Assembly (NCBI RefSeq): GCF_900110885.1
Contig: NZ_FOFJ01000009.1
Coordinates: forward strand, 43,519 to 107,518
Direction of reading: 5' to 3'
Source: Azotobacter beijerinckii
GTDB lineage: Bacteria > Pseudomonadota > Gammaproteobacteria > Pseudomonadales > Pseudomonadaceae
Length of the DNA: 64,000 nucleotides
The notes beneath the pieces are model-generated. The model searched no databases, was not told the origin of the DNA, and saw only the letters and a list, made by a program, of their open reading frames with translations. The position numbers and the translations under genes were made by a program. Positions 18,827 to 34,481 of the stretch are shown here, piece by piece; position 1 is the stretch's first letter; every line of letters begins with the position of its first letter.

Positions 18827-20205
18827 GCGGAAATGCTCCTCGCGGAAGGTTCGGCGGCGCCGTCGAAGTCCTGGCGCAGCGGCGAGTGGTAGGGGGCGAT
18901 GCCGGCGCCCCGGGGGGCGAACAGGTTGGCCAGCTCGAAGAGCAGCTGGCGCGCGCCGCGGTAGCCGACCCACAGGCGCGCCGCCGCGCCGTAGTGGTCG
19001 TACTGCGGAAAGCCCGCGCGCAGCAGCGGGATGCCGAGGCGCTCGGCGCTCTGCAGGGCGTGGGAGTTGCCGATCAGCAGCTGCGCGCCGGCGTCCCGGG
19101 CGCGTTCTTCTAGGTCCTCGAAGTCGCCGACCACCACCTCCTCGACGTTCAGCGCCTGCAGCGCCGCGGTGCGGCAGGGGCTGACCGCGGCGACCAGGCG
19201 GGCGCCGATGTCGTCGAGAAAGCGCCCGAGGGCGACCAACTGGTCGGCGTCGGCGCCGACGGCGATGCGCGCGCCGCCGACCGGGACGTAGCTGTCGACC
19301 ATCGCGTCGAGCAGCTGCTCGCGCTGGCGGAGGATGCGCGCCGGCACCGGGCGGCCGGAGACGTCGGCGAGCGCCTGGACGAAGGCGTCGCAGTCGGCCA
19401 GCGCGGTCAGCCCGGCCAGGCGCAGGTCGGGCACCCCGGTGCGCGCCTGCAGCAGGTCGGCAGCGCCGGCGAGGGAGTCGCCGATCACCAGGGTCAGCGC
19501 CGAGCGGCCCATCGCGGCGATCGCCTGGCGGCTGGTGCCGCCGGTGGTCAGGGTGGTGTAGCCCTGGGGCGTCAGGTGGCCGTCGAGGGAGTCGGCGAGG
19601 TCGGGGAGGATCACCGCCTGCAGGCCGAAGCTCTCGATCCATTCGCGGATCGCCTCGACGTCGGCGGGGGTCAGCATCGACGAGGCGAGCAGGTTGACCT
19701 GGCGGGCGCGCTGCACCGCCGGCACCACGGCGTCCGGCACCAGCGCCTCGATGATCGCCTCCACCGCCAGGGCGTAGCCGCTCTCCAGGCCGCCGAGGGT
19801 GTCCGGGGTGTTCACCGCGACGACGCTGGCGCTCTCGCAGCGGCCGGCGTGGAAGTTGCGCAGCACGCGGCGGATGTCGGCGCCCTGCATTTCCACCAGG
19901 CCGGTGGTGACCAGGCCGACCACTTCCGGGCGGTGTTCGTCGATCACCGTCGCCAGGCCTTCCTGCAGCCGCTCGTCGCCGCCGAGTACGCTGCTGACCA
20001 TGTCCAGCGCGGTGGTCTGCAGCGGGATGGGCTCGCGGAAGTGGCGGGTGAAGAATACCTTGCTGAACGCCGTGCAGCCCTGGGCGCCGTGCTCCAGCGG
20101 CAGGCTGCGGGCCAGGCCGAGGAAGGCCAGCGCCGCGCCCATCGGCTGGCTGACGCGCAGCGGGTTGACGCTCAGCGGCTTGTTGGTCTGGACGATCCGG
20201 GCCAT
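18823..20205 (-). CDS. vnfN: FeV-cofactor assembly scaffold subunit VnfN
   Basis: The 460-aa protein is a nitrogenase-beta-like scaffold of the NifN/VnfN group, with the single conserved Cys C44 (HGAQGCTAF) for the EN cluster. With VnfE it forms the scaffold on which NifB-co matures to FeV-co. It starts two bases after the vnfE stop, within one operon, so the two subunits are made together. Confidence 0.94.
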   Translation of the reverse strand: MARIVQTNKPLSVNPLRVSQPMGAALAFLGLARSLPLEHGAQGCTAFSKVFFTRHFREPIPLQTTALDMVSSVLGGDERLQEGLATVIDEHRPEVVGLVTTGLVEMQGADIRRVLRNFHAGRCESASVVAVNTPDTLGGLESGYALAVEAIIEALVPDAVVPAVQRARQVNLLASSMLTPADVEAIREWIESFGLQAVILPDLADSLDGHLTPQGYTTLTTGGTSRQAIAAMGRSALTLVIGDSLAGAADLLQARTGVPDLRLAGLTALADCDAFVQALADVSGRPVPARILRQREQLLDAMVDSYVPVGGARIAVGADADQLVALGRFLDDIGARLVAAVSPCRTAALQALNVEEVVVGDFEDLEERARDAGAQLLIGNSHALQSAERLGIPLLRAGFPQYDHYGAAARLWVGYRGARQLLFELANLFAPRGAGIAPYHSPLRQDFDGAAEPSARSISA

Positions 20206-20206
20206 G

Positions 20207-21616
20207 TCAGGCTTCCTCCAGCAGGGCGGTATTGGCGCTCGCGCGCACCCAGCGCGGCTCCTGGCGCACGCGCTGCCACACCGGGCTGTGCACGGCCAGG
20301 GCGAGCTGGCGGGCCAGTTCGACGAAGCCTGCGTAGCCTTCGTAGCCGAAGTCGCGTTCGTGGTTGATGTCGAGGAAGGCCAGGCGCGCCTTGAGCGCGG
20401 CGTACAGGTAGCGTCCGCCGGCGATCAGGATGTCGGCGCCGCTCTCGATGCAGGTGGCGATCAGCGCGCTCTGGTCGTTGTCGTCGATCATCCGGGTGTT
20501 CTCGCCCATCAGTTCGCGAATCCGCGCGCGGTCCTCCTCGGTGGATTTCTCGGTACCGGTGGCGATCACCTCGACGCCGAGGTCCTGCAGCGCCGAGACC
20601 ACCGACCAGGATTTCACCCCGCCGGAGAAGATCAGCGCGCGCTTGCCGGCCAGCCGCTCGCGCCAGGGGGCGAGCGCCGCCCGGGCCTTGTTCTCCTCGC
20701 GCAGGATCAGCAGCTCGGTGCGCACCGAGAGCGAGGGGTCGCCGATCGCCTTGGCGAAGTCGCGCAGCGCCTGCGAGGTGTCGGCGATGCCGTAGAAGCT
20801 GCCCTCGAAGAACGGCGTGCCGTGCGCTTCCCGCAGGTGGCGGGCGATGTTGAGCATGGCCTTGGAGCAGACCACCATGTTGGCTTCGGCGCGGTGCATG
20901 GTCTGGACCTCGCGAAAGCGCGCGTCGCCGGAGAGGGTGCAGAGGATGCGCAGGCCGAGTTCGTCGAACAGCGGCGCGACGCGCCAGAACTCGCCGGCGA
21001 TGTTGTATTCGCCGATCAGGTTGACGTCGTGCACCTTGATCCCGGCGGCGACGGCGCCCGGCGGCAGCGGCGCCGGCTCGCGGCTGCCGATGACGTGGCG
21101 GTAGAGGGTCTCGCCGGCGATGCGGTTGCCCAGGCTCTTGGTGCCGTAGAAGCCGGCGCCGTCCACCGGGATCACCGGCACGCCCCAGCGCTGGCTGGCG
21201 TCGCGGGCCACGGCCTCGATGTCGTCGCCCTGCATCGCCGGCACGCAGGTGCCGTAGACGAACACCGCCTGCGGGCTGTAGCGCTCGACCGCGCGGCGGA
21301 TCGCGTGGAACAGCTTCTTCTCGCCGCGGCCCATGATCACGTCGATGTCGGACAGCTCGGTGGTCATCCCCAGGCGGTACAGCTGCGGGCCGGAGGAGCT
21401 GCTGCCGCGCAGGTCCCAGGAGCTGCCGGAACAGCCGATCGGGCCGTGGACGATGTGCGCGGCGTCGGCGATCGGCAGGATCGCGATCTGCGCGCCGTCG
21501 AAGGCGCAGCCGCCCTGGGTGGCGCCGGGGCGCGAACGCGAACAGCCGGTCTTGCCCGCCGTGTTATGGGTGCAGGCCGGCTCGTCGAGCAGGTTCTGGA
21601 TGTCGGTCTGGTTCAT
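20207..21616 (-). CDS. vnfE: FeV-cofactor assembly scaffold subunit VnfE
   Basis: The 469-aa protein is of the NifE/VnfE group. The P-cluster-like ligands are C37, C62 and C124, as in NifE. It pairs with VnfN to process NifB-co. It lies 116 bases behind a sigma-54 element with VnfA-type dyads, and is the first gene of vnfENX. I chose ATG 21616 (GAGAGGGACG upstream) over the eight-residue-longer start. Confidence 0.94.
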   Translation of the reverse strand: MNQTDIQNLLDEPACTHNTAGKTGCSRSRPGATQGGCAFDGAQIAILPIADAAHIVHGPIGCSGSSWDLRGSSSSGPQLYRLGMTTELSDIDVIMGRGEKKLFHAIRRAVERYSPQAVFVYGTCVPAMQGDDIEAVARDASQRWGVPVIPVDGAGFYGTKSLGNRIAGETLYRHVIGSREPAPLPPGAVAAGIKVHDVNLIGEYNIAGEFWRVAPLFDELGLRILCTLSGDARFREVQTMHRAEANMVVCSKAMLNIARHLREAHGTPFFEGSFYGIADTSQALRDFAKAIGDPSLSVRTELLILREENKARAALAPWRERLAGKRALIFSGGVKSWSVVSALQDLGVEVIATGTEKSTEEDRARIRELMGENTRMIDDNDQSALIATCIESGADILIAGGRYLYAALKARLAFLDINHERDFGYEGYAGFVELARQLALAVHSPVWQRVRQEPRWVRASANTALLEEA

Positions 21617-21731
21617 CGTCCCTCTCCGGACGGGCGGCACCCGTCGCGTGCGGTGGATGGAAAGTGCCGTTCGGCGGGCGGGGCGCGTGTGGCGGGGAGC
21701 GCTCCGCCGCGAACTCCTGCTGGGGGAGGGA

Positions 21732-21746
21732 GCAAACAGCGCGCCA
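21732..21746 (-). promoter_or_regulatory. Sigma-54 promoter of vnfENX
   Basis: The minus strand reads TGGCGC-GCTGT-TTGC, one mismatch from the -24/-12 consensus with the GG and GC pairs intact. Confidence 0.8.
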
Positions 21747-21810
21747 ATCGCGCCAAGCCGCGCCGTTGCGGGGTTTCGCGGCGAATGGCCGGGAGTCGCC
21801 GGGCTTTGGC

Positions 21811-21855
21811 GTACCGCGGCGAACGATCCGCGTACGCGGCGGTACCTTCGCGAAC
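21811..21855. promoter_or_regulatory. Cluster of putative VnfA sites upstream of vnfE
   Basis: Three 14-base dyads are packed into 45 bases: GTAC-CGCGGC-GAAC (21811-21824), GTAC-GCGGCG-GTAC (21832-21845) and GTAC-CTTCGC-GAAC (21842-21855). The last two share a GTAC half-site. They begin 65 bases upstream of the -24 element, closer than at vnfH and vnfD, and lie just after the vnfA stop codon. Confidence 0.78.
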
Positions 21856-21878
21856 GGCGCCCGGCGCGCCGCCCGCGC

Positions 21879-23447
<1,569 letters not shown>

Positions 23448-23491
23448 GGGAACCGCTCCTGTCTGGCGTTCTGTCGGGCGCATGGGGGGGC

Positions 23492-23788
23492 TCAGGGGGC
23501 CGGCAGGACGCGAACCGAGGGATTGCCGAGCACCTTGACCAGCTCGCGGCGCACGCCGCCGAGGGTCTGGGCGGACATCGCGCAGCCGACGCAGGCGCCC
23601 TTGAGGCGCAGGCGGACGATGTTGTCCTGCACGGCGACCAGTTCGAGGTCGCCGCCGTCGCGCTGCACTCCCGGGCGCAGGCGCTCGATGGTGTCGCGCA
23701 CCAGCGGCAGGGACTCGGCGGGGATGGGTTCGACCCGGTCGAGCGCGGCGCTTTCGCCGGCCTCGCTATCCAGCGGCGGGTGGGACAT
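23492..23788 (-). CDS. nfuV: Nfu-type Fe-S scaffold/carrier, vnf-linked
   Basis: The 98-aa protein is a stand-alone NifU C-terminal domain with the cluster-binding C66-V-G-C69 motif (LKGACVGCAMSAQTL) that assembles and delivers [4Fe-4S]. A. vinelandii has a vnf-linked homologue called NfuV. AGGAGG precedes the ATG. It ends 44 bases before the vnfA start, so the two are probably one transcription unit. Confidence 0.85.
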   Translation of the reverse strand: MSHPPLDSEAGESAALDRVEPIPAESLPLVRDTIERLRPGVQRDGGDLELVAVQDNIVRLRLKGACVGCAMSAQTLGGVRRELVKVLGNPSVRVLPAP

Positions 23789-24122
23789 GGCGTGCCTCCT
23801 CATGGCGTGCCCGCCTCGGCTGCCGGGAGGCCGCGCGCGGGGCGGCGCTCCGGCGTGCACTGTGCAGCGGATGGCGGGCGGATTGTCGAATGCGCGGGTG
23901 CCCCTCGGGGATGCCCGGCGCGGGTCATTCGTGCGAATGCGTGACTTGCCCGGGCGTGCCGGACAGCGGCGAACAGATCCTTCTCCCGCCAGGGGCCACG
24001 ACGCCTGGCCGGCGGGGCCGGGAGGAAGTGTAGGGCATGCGTTATATAGTAGTAAATATAACGATGCGGAGCGGGGGCTTTTGCCGCGGGGGAGGGCGGA
24101 GCGGCGGCTCCGCCCGCGGGCC
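23789..24122. other. Intergenic region upstream of nfuV-vnfA
   Basis: A GC-rich stretch holds an AT-rich island with an eight-base inverted repeat (CGTTATAT / ATATAACG, eight-base loop) at 24040-24063. The outer flanks also pair with one bulge (GCATG / GATGC). It is the likely promoter or operator region for nfuV-vnfA. No coding ORF is supported. Confidence 0.45.
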
Positions 24123-24506
24123 TCAGCCGAGGACCAGGATGCCGTCCATCTCCACCTGCGCACCGCGAGGCAGGGAAGCGACGCCGATGGCGGCGCGGGC
24201 CGGGTAGGGCTGCGCGAAGTAGCGGCCCATGACCTCGTTGACCTTGGCGAAGTGCGCCAGGTCGGTGAGGAAGATGTTCAGCTTGACGATGTCGGCGAAC
24301 GAGCCGCCGGACGCCTCGACGACCGCCTTGAGGTTCTCGAACACCCGCACGGTCTGGGCTTCGAAGTCGCCGGCCACCAGTTCCATGGTCTGCGGGTCGA
24401 GGGGGATTTGCCCGGACAGGTAGACGGTGTTGCCGGCCTTGATCGCCTGGGAGTAGGTGCCGATGGCGGCGGGGGCCTGGTCGGTGTTGATCGCGGTCTT
24501 GCTCAT
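24123..24506 (-). CDS. ridA: RidA family 2-iminobutanoate/2-iminopropanoate deaminase
   Basis: The 127-aa protein has the RidA core ([25 protein letters not shown], then [20 protein letters not shown]) with the substrate-binding Arg in PARAAIGV. It hydrolyses reactive enamines/imines released by PLP enzymes. It follows spoT in the order conserved in Pseudomonas (gmk-rpoZ-spoT-ridA). Confidence 0.93.
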   Translation of the reverse strand: MSKTAINTDQAPAAIGTYSQAIKAGNTVYLSGQIPLDPQTMELVAGDFEAQTVRVFENLKAVVEASGGSFADIVKLNIFLTDLAHFAKVNEVMGRYFAQPYPARAAIGVASLPRGAQVEMDGILVLG

Positions 24507-24562
24507 GGGGAGTTCCTTGGGGGGGAAAGTCTGGACGGGGCGCACGGGGTCGGCGCCCGCCG

Positions 24563-26671
24563 TCAGGCGCGCACGCGGGTGATCCGGATGACGCCCTTGA
24601 GGGCGCGCAGCTTGCGGATCACCCGGGCCAGGTGGATGCGGTCCTTCACGCTGATCACCAGCTGGACGACGCTGGTGCGGCCGTCGCGTTCGTCCATGCC
24701 GATCTTCTCGATGTTGCCGTCGGCGGCGTTGACGCTGCCGGCGAGCAGGGCGATCAGGCCGCGCTGGTGTTCCAGTTCGACGCGCAGCTCGACGTTGAAC
24801 TCGCCGCCGACCTCCTTGGACCAGGTCAGCGGAATGCATTTCTCCGGGTTGTGGCGGATCTCGCCGATGTTGCGGCAGTTTTCCAGGTGCACGACCATCC
24901 CCTTGCCCGCCGACAGGTGGCCGACGATGGGGTCGCCGGGGATCGGCGAGCAGCAGCGCGCGTAGCTCAGCACCAGGCCCTCGGTGCCGCGGATCGCCAG
25001 CGGCCCCTCGTCGGCGGGCTCCTGTTCGCTGTCGCTGGCCAGCAGTCGGCGGGCCACCACGTAGGCCATGCGGTTGCCCAGGCCGATGTCTTCCAGAAGG
25101 TCCTCGAAGACCTCCATCTGGTACTCGCCGAGCACCTCGCGCAGGCGTTCCTCGGGGAGCTGTTCGAGGCTGGCGTCGAAGCCGGCGAGCACCTTGTTGA
25201 GCAGGCGTTCGCCGAGGCTGATGGATTCCGAGCGGCGCTGCTGCTTGAGGGCGTGGCGGATATGGGTGCGCGCCTTGGCGGTGACCACGAAGTTCAGCCA
25301 GGCCGGATTCGGCCGGGCGCCGGGGGCGGTGACGATTTCCACCGTGGCACCGCTTTCCAGCGGCTGGGAGAGCGGTGCCAGGCGGCGGTTGATGCGGCAG
25401 GCGATGCAGCTGTTGCCGACGTCGGTGTGCACCGCGTAGGCGAAGTCGACCGCGGTGGAGCCCTTCTGCAGCTCCATGATGCGGCCCTTGGGCGTGAACA
25501 CGTAGACCTCGTCGGGGAACAGGTCGATCTTCACGCTCTCGATGAACTCCAGCGAATTGCCGGCGCTCTGCTGCAGTTCCAGCACGCCCTTGACCCACTG
25601 CCGGGCCCGCGCGTGGTTGCCCTTGATCGGGCCCTCGTCGCCGGACTTGTACAGCCAGTGGGCGGCGATGCCGTTGTTGGCCAGCTCCTCCATCTCGCGG
25701 GTGCGGATCTGGATCTCGATGGGCACGCCGTGCATGCCGAACAGCGTGGTATGCAGCGACTGGTAGCCGTTGGCCTTGGGGATCGCGATGTAGTCCTTGA
25801 AGCGGCCGGGCAGCGGCTTGTAGAGGTTGTGCACGGCGCCGAGCACGCGGTAGCAGGTGTCGACCTTGTCGACCACGATGCGGAAGGCGTAGACGTCCAT
25901 GATCTCGGCGAACGCCTTGCGCTTGCCGCGCATCTTCTTGTAGATGCTGTAGAGGTGCTTCTCGCGGCCCTTGACGTCGCCGCCCAGGCCCTCGCGCTCG
26001 AGGCAGGCGACCAGCGACTGTTCGATCTTGGCGACGATTTCCTTGCGGTTGCCGCGGGCGCGGCGCACCGCCTGGCGGATGCGCGCCGAGCGCATCGGGT
26101 GCATGGCCTTGAAGCCGAGGTCCTCGAACTCCACGCGCATGCTGTGCATGCCCAGGCGGTTGGCGATGGGCGCGTAGATTTCCAGGGTTTCCTTGGCGAT
26201 GCGCCGGCTCTTCTCGTAGGGCATGGCGTCGAGGGTGCGCATGTTGTGCAGGCGGTCGGCCAGCTTGACGAGGATCACGCGGATGTCGCGGGCCATGGCC
26301 ATGGCCATCTTCTGGAAGTTCTCGGCCTGCGCCTCGGCCTTGTTCTCGAACTTCATCTGGGTCAGCTTGCTGACCCCGTCGACCAGTTCGGCGACGGTTT
26401 CGCCGAACTGGTCGACCAGCGCTTCCTTGGGAATGCCGGTGTCCTCGATCACGTCGTGGAGCATCGCGGCCATCAGGCTCTGATGGTCCATGTGCATGTC
26501 GGCGAGGATGCTGGCGACGGCGAGGGGGTGGGTGACGTAGGGTTCGCCGCTGCGCCGGCGCTGGCCGTCATGGGCCTGCTCGGCGTAGTAATAGGCCCGG
26601 CGGACCAGGTTGACCTGGTCCGGGGCGAGGTAGGTCAGGAGCCGATCGGCAAGGGCGTCTATGCTGGCCAA
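24563..26671 (-). CDS. spoT: SpoT, bifunctional (p)ppGpp synthetase/hydrolase
   Basis: The 702-aa RSH protein has an HD hydrolase domain ([19 protein letters not shown]) at the N-terminus, a synthetase domain ([16 protein letters not shown]), a TGS domain near 390-450 ([24 protein letters not shown]) and a C-terminal ACT domain. It balances the alarmone under starvation. The start fitting Pseudomonas SpoT ([10 protein letters not shown]) is TTG, preceded by a GGGGGA tract, which may lower translation. It lies 60 bases downstream of rpoZ. Confidence 0.95.
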   Translation of the reverse strand: MASIDALADRLLTYLAPDQVNLVRRAYYYAEQAHDGQRRRSGEPYVTHPLAVASILADMHMDHQSLMAAMLHDVIEDTGIPKEALVDQFGETVAELVDGVSKLTQMKFENKAEAQAENFQKMAMAMARDIRVILVKLADRLHNMRTLDAMPYEKSRRIAKETLEIYAPIANRLGMHSMRVEFEDLGFKAMHPMRSARIRQAVRRARGNRKEIVAKIEQSLVACLEREGLGGDVKGREKHLYSIYKKMRGKRKAFAEIMDVYAFRIVVDKVDTCYRVLGAVHNLYKPLPGRFKDYIAIPKANGYQSLHTTLFGMHGVPIEIQIRTREMEELANNGIAAHWLYKSGDEGPIKGNHARARQWVKGVLELQQSAGNSLEFIESVKIDLFPDEVYVFTPKGRIMELQKGSTAVDFAYAVHTDVGNSCIACRINRRLAPLSQPLESGATVEIVTAPGARPNPAWLNFVVTAKARTHIRHALKQQRRSESISLGERLLNKVLAGFDASLEQLPEERLREVLGEYQMEVFEDLLEDIGLGNRMAYVVARRLLASDSEQEPADEGPLAIRGTEGLVLSYARCCSPIPGDPIVGHLSAGKGMVVHLENCRNIGEIRHNPEKCIPLTWSKEVGGEFNVELRVELEHQRGLIALLAGSVNAADGNIEKIGMDERDGRTSVVQLVISVKDRIHLARVIRKLRALKGVIRITRVRA

Positions 26672-26731
26672 GGACGTCCCCCCTGGCGAGCGGACAGTGC
26701 CTCCGTGCTGCGACCGCGGTCGGACATCGAA

Positions 26732-26995
26732 TTACAGGGCCTCGTTGCTGTCTTCCTCGAAGGCGGCGAACAGCGGCTCCTCGGCGACGATCTCGTCCTG
26801 GGCGATGACGTTGTAGTCGACCAGGCCCGCGGCGATCTCGCGCAGGGCGACCACGGTGGGCTTGTCGTTCTCCCAGGGTACCCGCGGCTCCTTGCCGCCG
26901 GTCGCCAGCTGGCGGGCGCGCTTGCTGGAGAGCATGACCAGCTCGAAGCGGTTATCGACGTTGTCCAGGCAGTCTTCAACGGTAACGCGGGCCAT
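26732..26995 (-). CDS. rpoZ: RNA polymerase omega subunit
   Basis: The 87-aa protein begins [30 protein letters not shown], the conserved omega N-terminus that clamps beta'. It also takes part in the ppGpp site 1 of RNA polymerase, fitting its position before spoT. Usual length. Confidence 0.96.
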   Translation of the reverse strand: MARVTVEDCLDNVDNRFELVMLSSKRARQLATGGKEPRVPWENDKPTVVALREIAAGLVDYNVIAQDEIVAEEPLFAAFEEDSNEAL

Positions 26996-27461
26996 GGTGT
27001 TCCTCGTGACGAATGAGAGTGGCCGTACCCGGATGGGCAAGCGGACTGACTAGTCTAGGAAAACGCCCCTGCGAAGGGAAGGGCCAAATGACCGGCCGGT
27101 CGCGGCTGGCTGCCGGCTTTGTCGCACGGGCGGCAGGGGATGAGGAGCGGGACCCGGTCGGCGCGCTGGGCTAGCCGGCCGAGTCTGCGTGTGCGATTTC
27201 CAGCGCTATATAGAAAACGCGCCGGCTCAACCGGGTACGGTCGGTGGCGCTGTGCTCGGAAAAGTCGGGATTATGGCCCGAGTGGTGCGTGGTTCGCTTC
27301 TTGCCGAAGGGGGACCGTTATCTACCTATAGGCATATCGGTGAGTGCGCGACATGAGCGCAGTTGAACCCAGGCAGCCTTCCCGGCGCAGTGGCCAGGGG
27401 TCCTCGCCGGCGCGCTGATCGGCACCCTGGGCGGACTGCTCGGCCCGGTGCCGGCGCGGTT
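26996..27461. other. Long gmk-rpoZ intergenic region
   Basis: There is no convincing gene in 466 bases. A short plus-strand reading near 27410-27460 (GALIGTLGGLLGPVPARF) looks like a membrane-protein scrap but has no start or continuation. gmk and rpoZ are usually close together, so this spacer is unusually long; it may hold the rpoZ-spoT promoter. Confidence 0.35.
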
Positions 27462-28983
<1,522 letters not shown>

Positions 28984-29081
28984 GGTGTCCACCTCTCGGA
29001 TCATCGTATTTAAAGGGACGGGATTGTAGCGCAGTGCGTCGGCGCGGCCCAATCGGCGTGTCCGACCGGCGTGGAGCACCC

Positions 29082-29087
29082 TATAAT
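29082..29087 (+). promoter_or_regulatory. -10 element for rph
   Basis: TATAAT lies 39 bases before the rph ATG. The -35 region is weak. Confidence 0.5.
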
Positions 29088-29125
29088 GGCCGGCAAATTT
29101 TTCCCGACCGTACAGGTAAGCCCCG

Positions 29126-29845
29126 ATGAAACGTCCCAGTGGCCGTGCGCCCCACCAGTTGCGTCCGATTCGCCTCACCCGCAACTACACCCGGCATGCC
29201 GAGGGCTCGGTGCTGGTTGAGTTCGGCGACACCCGGGTGATCTGCACGGTCAGCGCCGAATCCGGCGTGCCGCGCTTCCTCAAGGGGCAGGGCAAGGGCT
29301 GGCTGACCGCCGAATACGGCATGCTGCCGCGGGCCACCGGCGAGCGTACGGCGCGCGAGGCCAGCCGGGGCCGGCAGGGCGGGCGTACCCTGGAGATCCA
29401 GCGGTTGATCGGCCGTTCGCTGCGTGCCGCCCTGGACATGAGCAAGCTGGGCGAGAACACCCTGTACGTCGACTGCGACGTGATCCAGGCCGACGGCGGT
29501 ACCCGCACGGCGTCGATCACCGGCGCCATGGTGGCGCTGGTCGATGCCCTGGCGGTGCTGAAGAAGCGCGGCGCGCTGAAGGGCGATCCCCTCAAGCAGA
29601 TGGTCGCGGCGGTCTCGGTGGGCGTCTACCAGGGCGAGCCGGTGCTGGACCTGGACTATCCCGAGGATTCGGCGGCCGAGACCGATCTCAACGTGGTGAT
29701 GACCGACGCCGGCGGTTTCATCGAGGTGCAGGGCACCGCCGAGGGCGAGCCCTTCCAGCCGGAGGAGCTGAGCGCCATGCTGGCCCTGGCCACCCAGGGC
29801 ATCCGCGAGCTGTTCGAGCTGCAGCGCGCCGTGCTGGCCGACTGA
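29126..29845 (+). CDS. rph: RNase PH
   Basis: The 239-aa phosphorolytic 3' exonuclease trims tRNA 3' ends. Phosphate-binding and RNA-binding blocks are present ([51 protein letters not shown]). Usual length and, in this genus group, usual neighbour of yicC. Confidence 0.96.
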   Translation: MKRPSGRAPHQLRPIRLTRNYTRHAEGSVLVEFGDTRVICTVSAESGVPRFLKGQGKGWLTAEYGMLPRATGERTAREASRGRQGGRTLEIQRLIGRSLRAALDMSKLGENTLYVDCDVIQADGGTRTASITGAMVALVDALAVLKKRGALKGDPLKQMVAAVSVGVYQGEPVLDLDYPEDSAAETDLNVVMTDAGGFIEVQGTAEGEPFQPEELSAMLALATQGIRELFELQRAVLAD

Positions 29846-29852
29846 GATCGCC

Positions 29853-30221
29853 ATGACTTCTCGGTCGCTCGTTCCCTTGCCCGACCCGCAGGCCCGTCGC
29901 TGGGCGATGCTCTGCCACTATGCGGCCTTCTTCTGGTTCATGGCGCCCCTGATCGGCAACGTGCTGGGGCCGCTGATCGTCTGGCAGCTGCAGAAGGATC
30001 GCGATCCCTTCGTCGACCGGCACGGCAAGGAGGCGCTCAACTTCCAGATCACCTACAGCCTGCTGATGATGGTCTGCGGCGCGCTCGCCTGGATCTTCAT
30101 CGGCTTTCCGCTGATGGCCCTGGTCAGCCTGACCGCCTTGGTGCTGGTGGTCATCGCCGGCATCCGGGCGAATGCCGGCGAACTCTGGCGCTATCCCTTC
30201 TGCATTCGCCTGGTGAAGTGA
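29853..30221 (+). CDS. DUF4870-type (Tic20-like) membrane protein
   Basis: The 122-aa protein has three or four hydrophobic segments and the family pattern CHYAAFFWFMAPLIGNVLGPLIVWQLQKDRDPFVDRHGKEALNFQITY. Function unknown; inner membrane. It starts seven bases after rph and is followed by a bidirectional terminator. Confidence 0.85.
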   Translation: MTSRSLVPLPDPQARRWAMLCHYAAFFWFMAPLIGNVLGPLIVWQLQKDRDPFVDRHGKEALNFQITYSLLMMVCGALAWIFIGFPLMALVSLTALVLVVIAGIRANAGELWRYPFCIRLVK

Positions 30222-30227
30222 GCGGGC

Positions 30228-30260
30228 AAAGAAAAAGCCGGCATCGCCGGCTTTTTCTTG
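30228..30260. terminator. Bidirectional terminator between rph operon and crc
   Basis: GCCGGC-ATC-GCCGGC is flanked by AAGAAAAA and TTTTTCTT, so a T-tract follows the stem on both strands. Confidence 0.88.
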
Positions 30261-30272
30261 CACGGGTGCGGC

Positions 30273-31052
30273 TCACAGGCTGAGCAGCCAGTCGTAGTCG
30301 ACGATCAGCGGGGCGTGCTGGGAGAAGCGCGGCTGCCGGGGCAGGCGTGCGGTGCGCACGAAGCGGCGCATGCCCGGGGTCAGCAACTGGTAGTCGAAGC
30401 GCCAGCCGAGGTTGAGCATCTCCGCCTGCTCGCTGTCCGGCCACCAGCTGTAGAGATCGCCCTCGCGGCCGGTTTCCCGCAGGGCGTCCACGTAGCCCAT
30501 GTGGCCGACGATCTGGTCCATCCAGGCGCGCTCCGGCGCCAGGAAGCCGGGCAGCTGCTGGCAGTCGCGCCAGTTCTTAACGTCCTGCTTCTGGTGCGCC
30601 ACGTACAGCGAGCCGCAGTAGATGTATTCGCGACGCTTGCGGCGCTGCTTGTCCAGATAGTGGGCGAAGTCGTCCATGAACTTGAACTTCTGGTTCAGGT
30701 TCTCGTCGCCGCCCTGTCCGCTGGGCAGCAGCAGGCTGGCGATGCTGACCTTGTCGAAGTCGGCCTGCAGGTAGCGCCCGTAGCGGTCGGCCGTCTCGAA
30801 GCCGAGGCCGCCGATCACCGCCTTGGGTTGCAGTCGCGAATAGAGCGCGACGCCCCCCTGGCTGGGGACTTCCGCTTCGCTGGCGTAGAGGAAGTAGCCG
30901 TCCAGCTGGTAGGTCGGGTCGTCCAGTTCGAAGGCGGAAGCGCGGGTATCCTGCAGGCAGATCACGTCGGCATTCTGGGCTTGCAGCCAGCTGAGCAGGC
31001 CGCGCTCGACCGCTGCCTGAATACCATTGACGTTTACACTGATGATCCGCAT
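30273..31052 (-). CDS. crc: Catabolite repression control protein
   Basis: The 259-aa protein has the exonuclease III/EEP fold (MRIISVNVNGIQAAVERGLLSWLQ, ending HAPLIVDYDW) but is the Crc length and sits beside pyrE as in Pseudomonas. Crc works with Hfq to repress translation of catabolic mRNAs; the family has lost nuclease activity. In Azotobacter Crc/Hfq control also reaches nitrogen-fixation genes. Confidence 0.93.
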   Translation of the reverse strand: MRIISVNVNGIQAAVERGLLSWLQAQNADVICLQDTRASAFELDDPTYQLDGYFLYASEAEVPSQGGVALYSRLQPKAVIGGLGFETADRYGRYLQADFDKVSIASLLLPSGQGGDENLNQKFKFMDDFAHYLDKQRRKRREYIYCGSLYVAHQKQDVKNWRDCQQLPGFLAPERAWMDQIVGHMGYVDALRETGREGDLYSWWPDSEQAEMLNLGWRFDYQLLTPGMRRFVRTARLPRQPRFSQHAPLIVDYDWLLSL

Positions 31053-31132
31053 ACATGGCCCCCAAAAAAACCAGCGTGTATGATACCCGACCTCGGAGCA
31101 TATAGCTAAATCCGTGCCTATCGGGACTTTTC

Positions 31133-31774
31133 ATGCAGGCCTACCAGCGCGAGTTCATTCGTTTTGCCATCGAGCGCGGCGTGCTGCGCTTCGGCGAGTT
31201 CACCCTCAAGTCGGGACGGACCAGTCCCTACTTCTTCAATGCCGGGCTGTTCAACAGCGGTCTGGCGCTGGCCCGGCTGGGGCGTTTCTACGCCTCGGCG
31301 CTGGTCGACAGCGGCATCCCCTTCGACGTGCTGTTCGGCCCGGCCTACAAGGGCATCCCGCTGGCCGCGGCGACCGCGGTGGCGTTGGCCGAGCACCACG
31401 GCCGCGACCTGCCCTGGTGCTTCAACCGCAAGGAGGCCAAGGATCACGGCGAGGGCGGTACCCTGGTCGGCGCGCCGCTGGCCGGGCGGGTGCTGATCGT
31501 CGACGACGTGATCACCGCCGGTACGGCGATCCGCGAGGTGATGCAGATCATCCAGGGCCAGGGCGCCCAGGCGGCCGGCGTGCTGATCGCGCTGAACCGC
31601 CAGGAGCGCGGCCAGGGTGCGCTGTCGGCGATCCAGGAGGTCGAGCGCGACTTCGCGATGCCGGTGGTCAGCATCGCCTCCCTCACCGACGTGCTGGAAT
31701 ACCTGGCGGAAGATGCCGAACTCAAGCGGCATCTGCCGGCGGTGGAAGCCTACCGCGCGCAATACGGCATTTGA
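31133..31774 (+). CDS. pyrE: Orotate phosphoribosyltransferase
   Basis: The 213-aa type I PRTase has the PRPP loop [13 protein letters not shown] and the N-terminal [23 protein letters not shown] block. It makes OMP from orotate. It is divergent from crc and followed by a strong terminator. Confidence 0.96.
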   Translation: MQAYQREFIRFAIERGVLRFGEFTLKSGRTSPYFFNAGLFNSGLALARLGRFYASALVDSGIPFDVLFGPAYKGIPLAAATAVALAEHHGRDLPWCFNRKEAKDHGEGGTLVGAPLAGRVLIVDDVITAGTAIREVMQIIQGQGAQAAGVLIALNRQERGQGALSAIQEVERDFAMPVVSIASLTDVLEYLAEDAELKRHLPAVEAYRAQYGI

Positions 31775-31789
31775 TCGGGCCGATGAAGA

Positions 31790-31817
31790 AGAAGGGGAGC
31801 TTGAGGCTCCCCTTTTT
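31790..31817 (+). terminator. Terminator after pyrE
   Basis: A stem AAGGGGAGC / GCTCCCCTT with a five-base loop is followed by TTT. The gene beyond is convergent. Confidence 0.85.
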
Positions 31818-31844
31818 CGTGTCCGCGTCTGCCGGCCGCCGGCC

Positions 31845-34290
<2,446 letters not shown>

Positions 34291-34481
34291 GCGGGGGTGG
34301 TGCTCCGATGTTTCCGGACCGGCGGTCCGGGTTACTTCAGGGATGTCCATGTCGGGCATGTCGTTGGGTACAGCAGCCAGCGACCGATTCGGCGGGCAAG
34401 CGGCCATTCGATTGCCATCAGGCGCCGGCCCGCAGGTTTGATGGACGAAGCGGCGCAGAGTTCCAAGGGGCCGGGTTTTCG

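Noticed and set aside
24632..27016. Long plus-strand ORF opposite spoT and rpoZ
   Set aside because: SpoT and RpoZ on the minus strand are unmistakable; the plus product is low-complexity.
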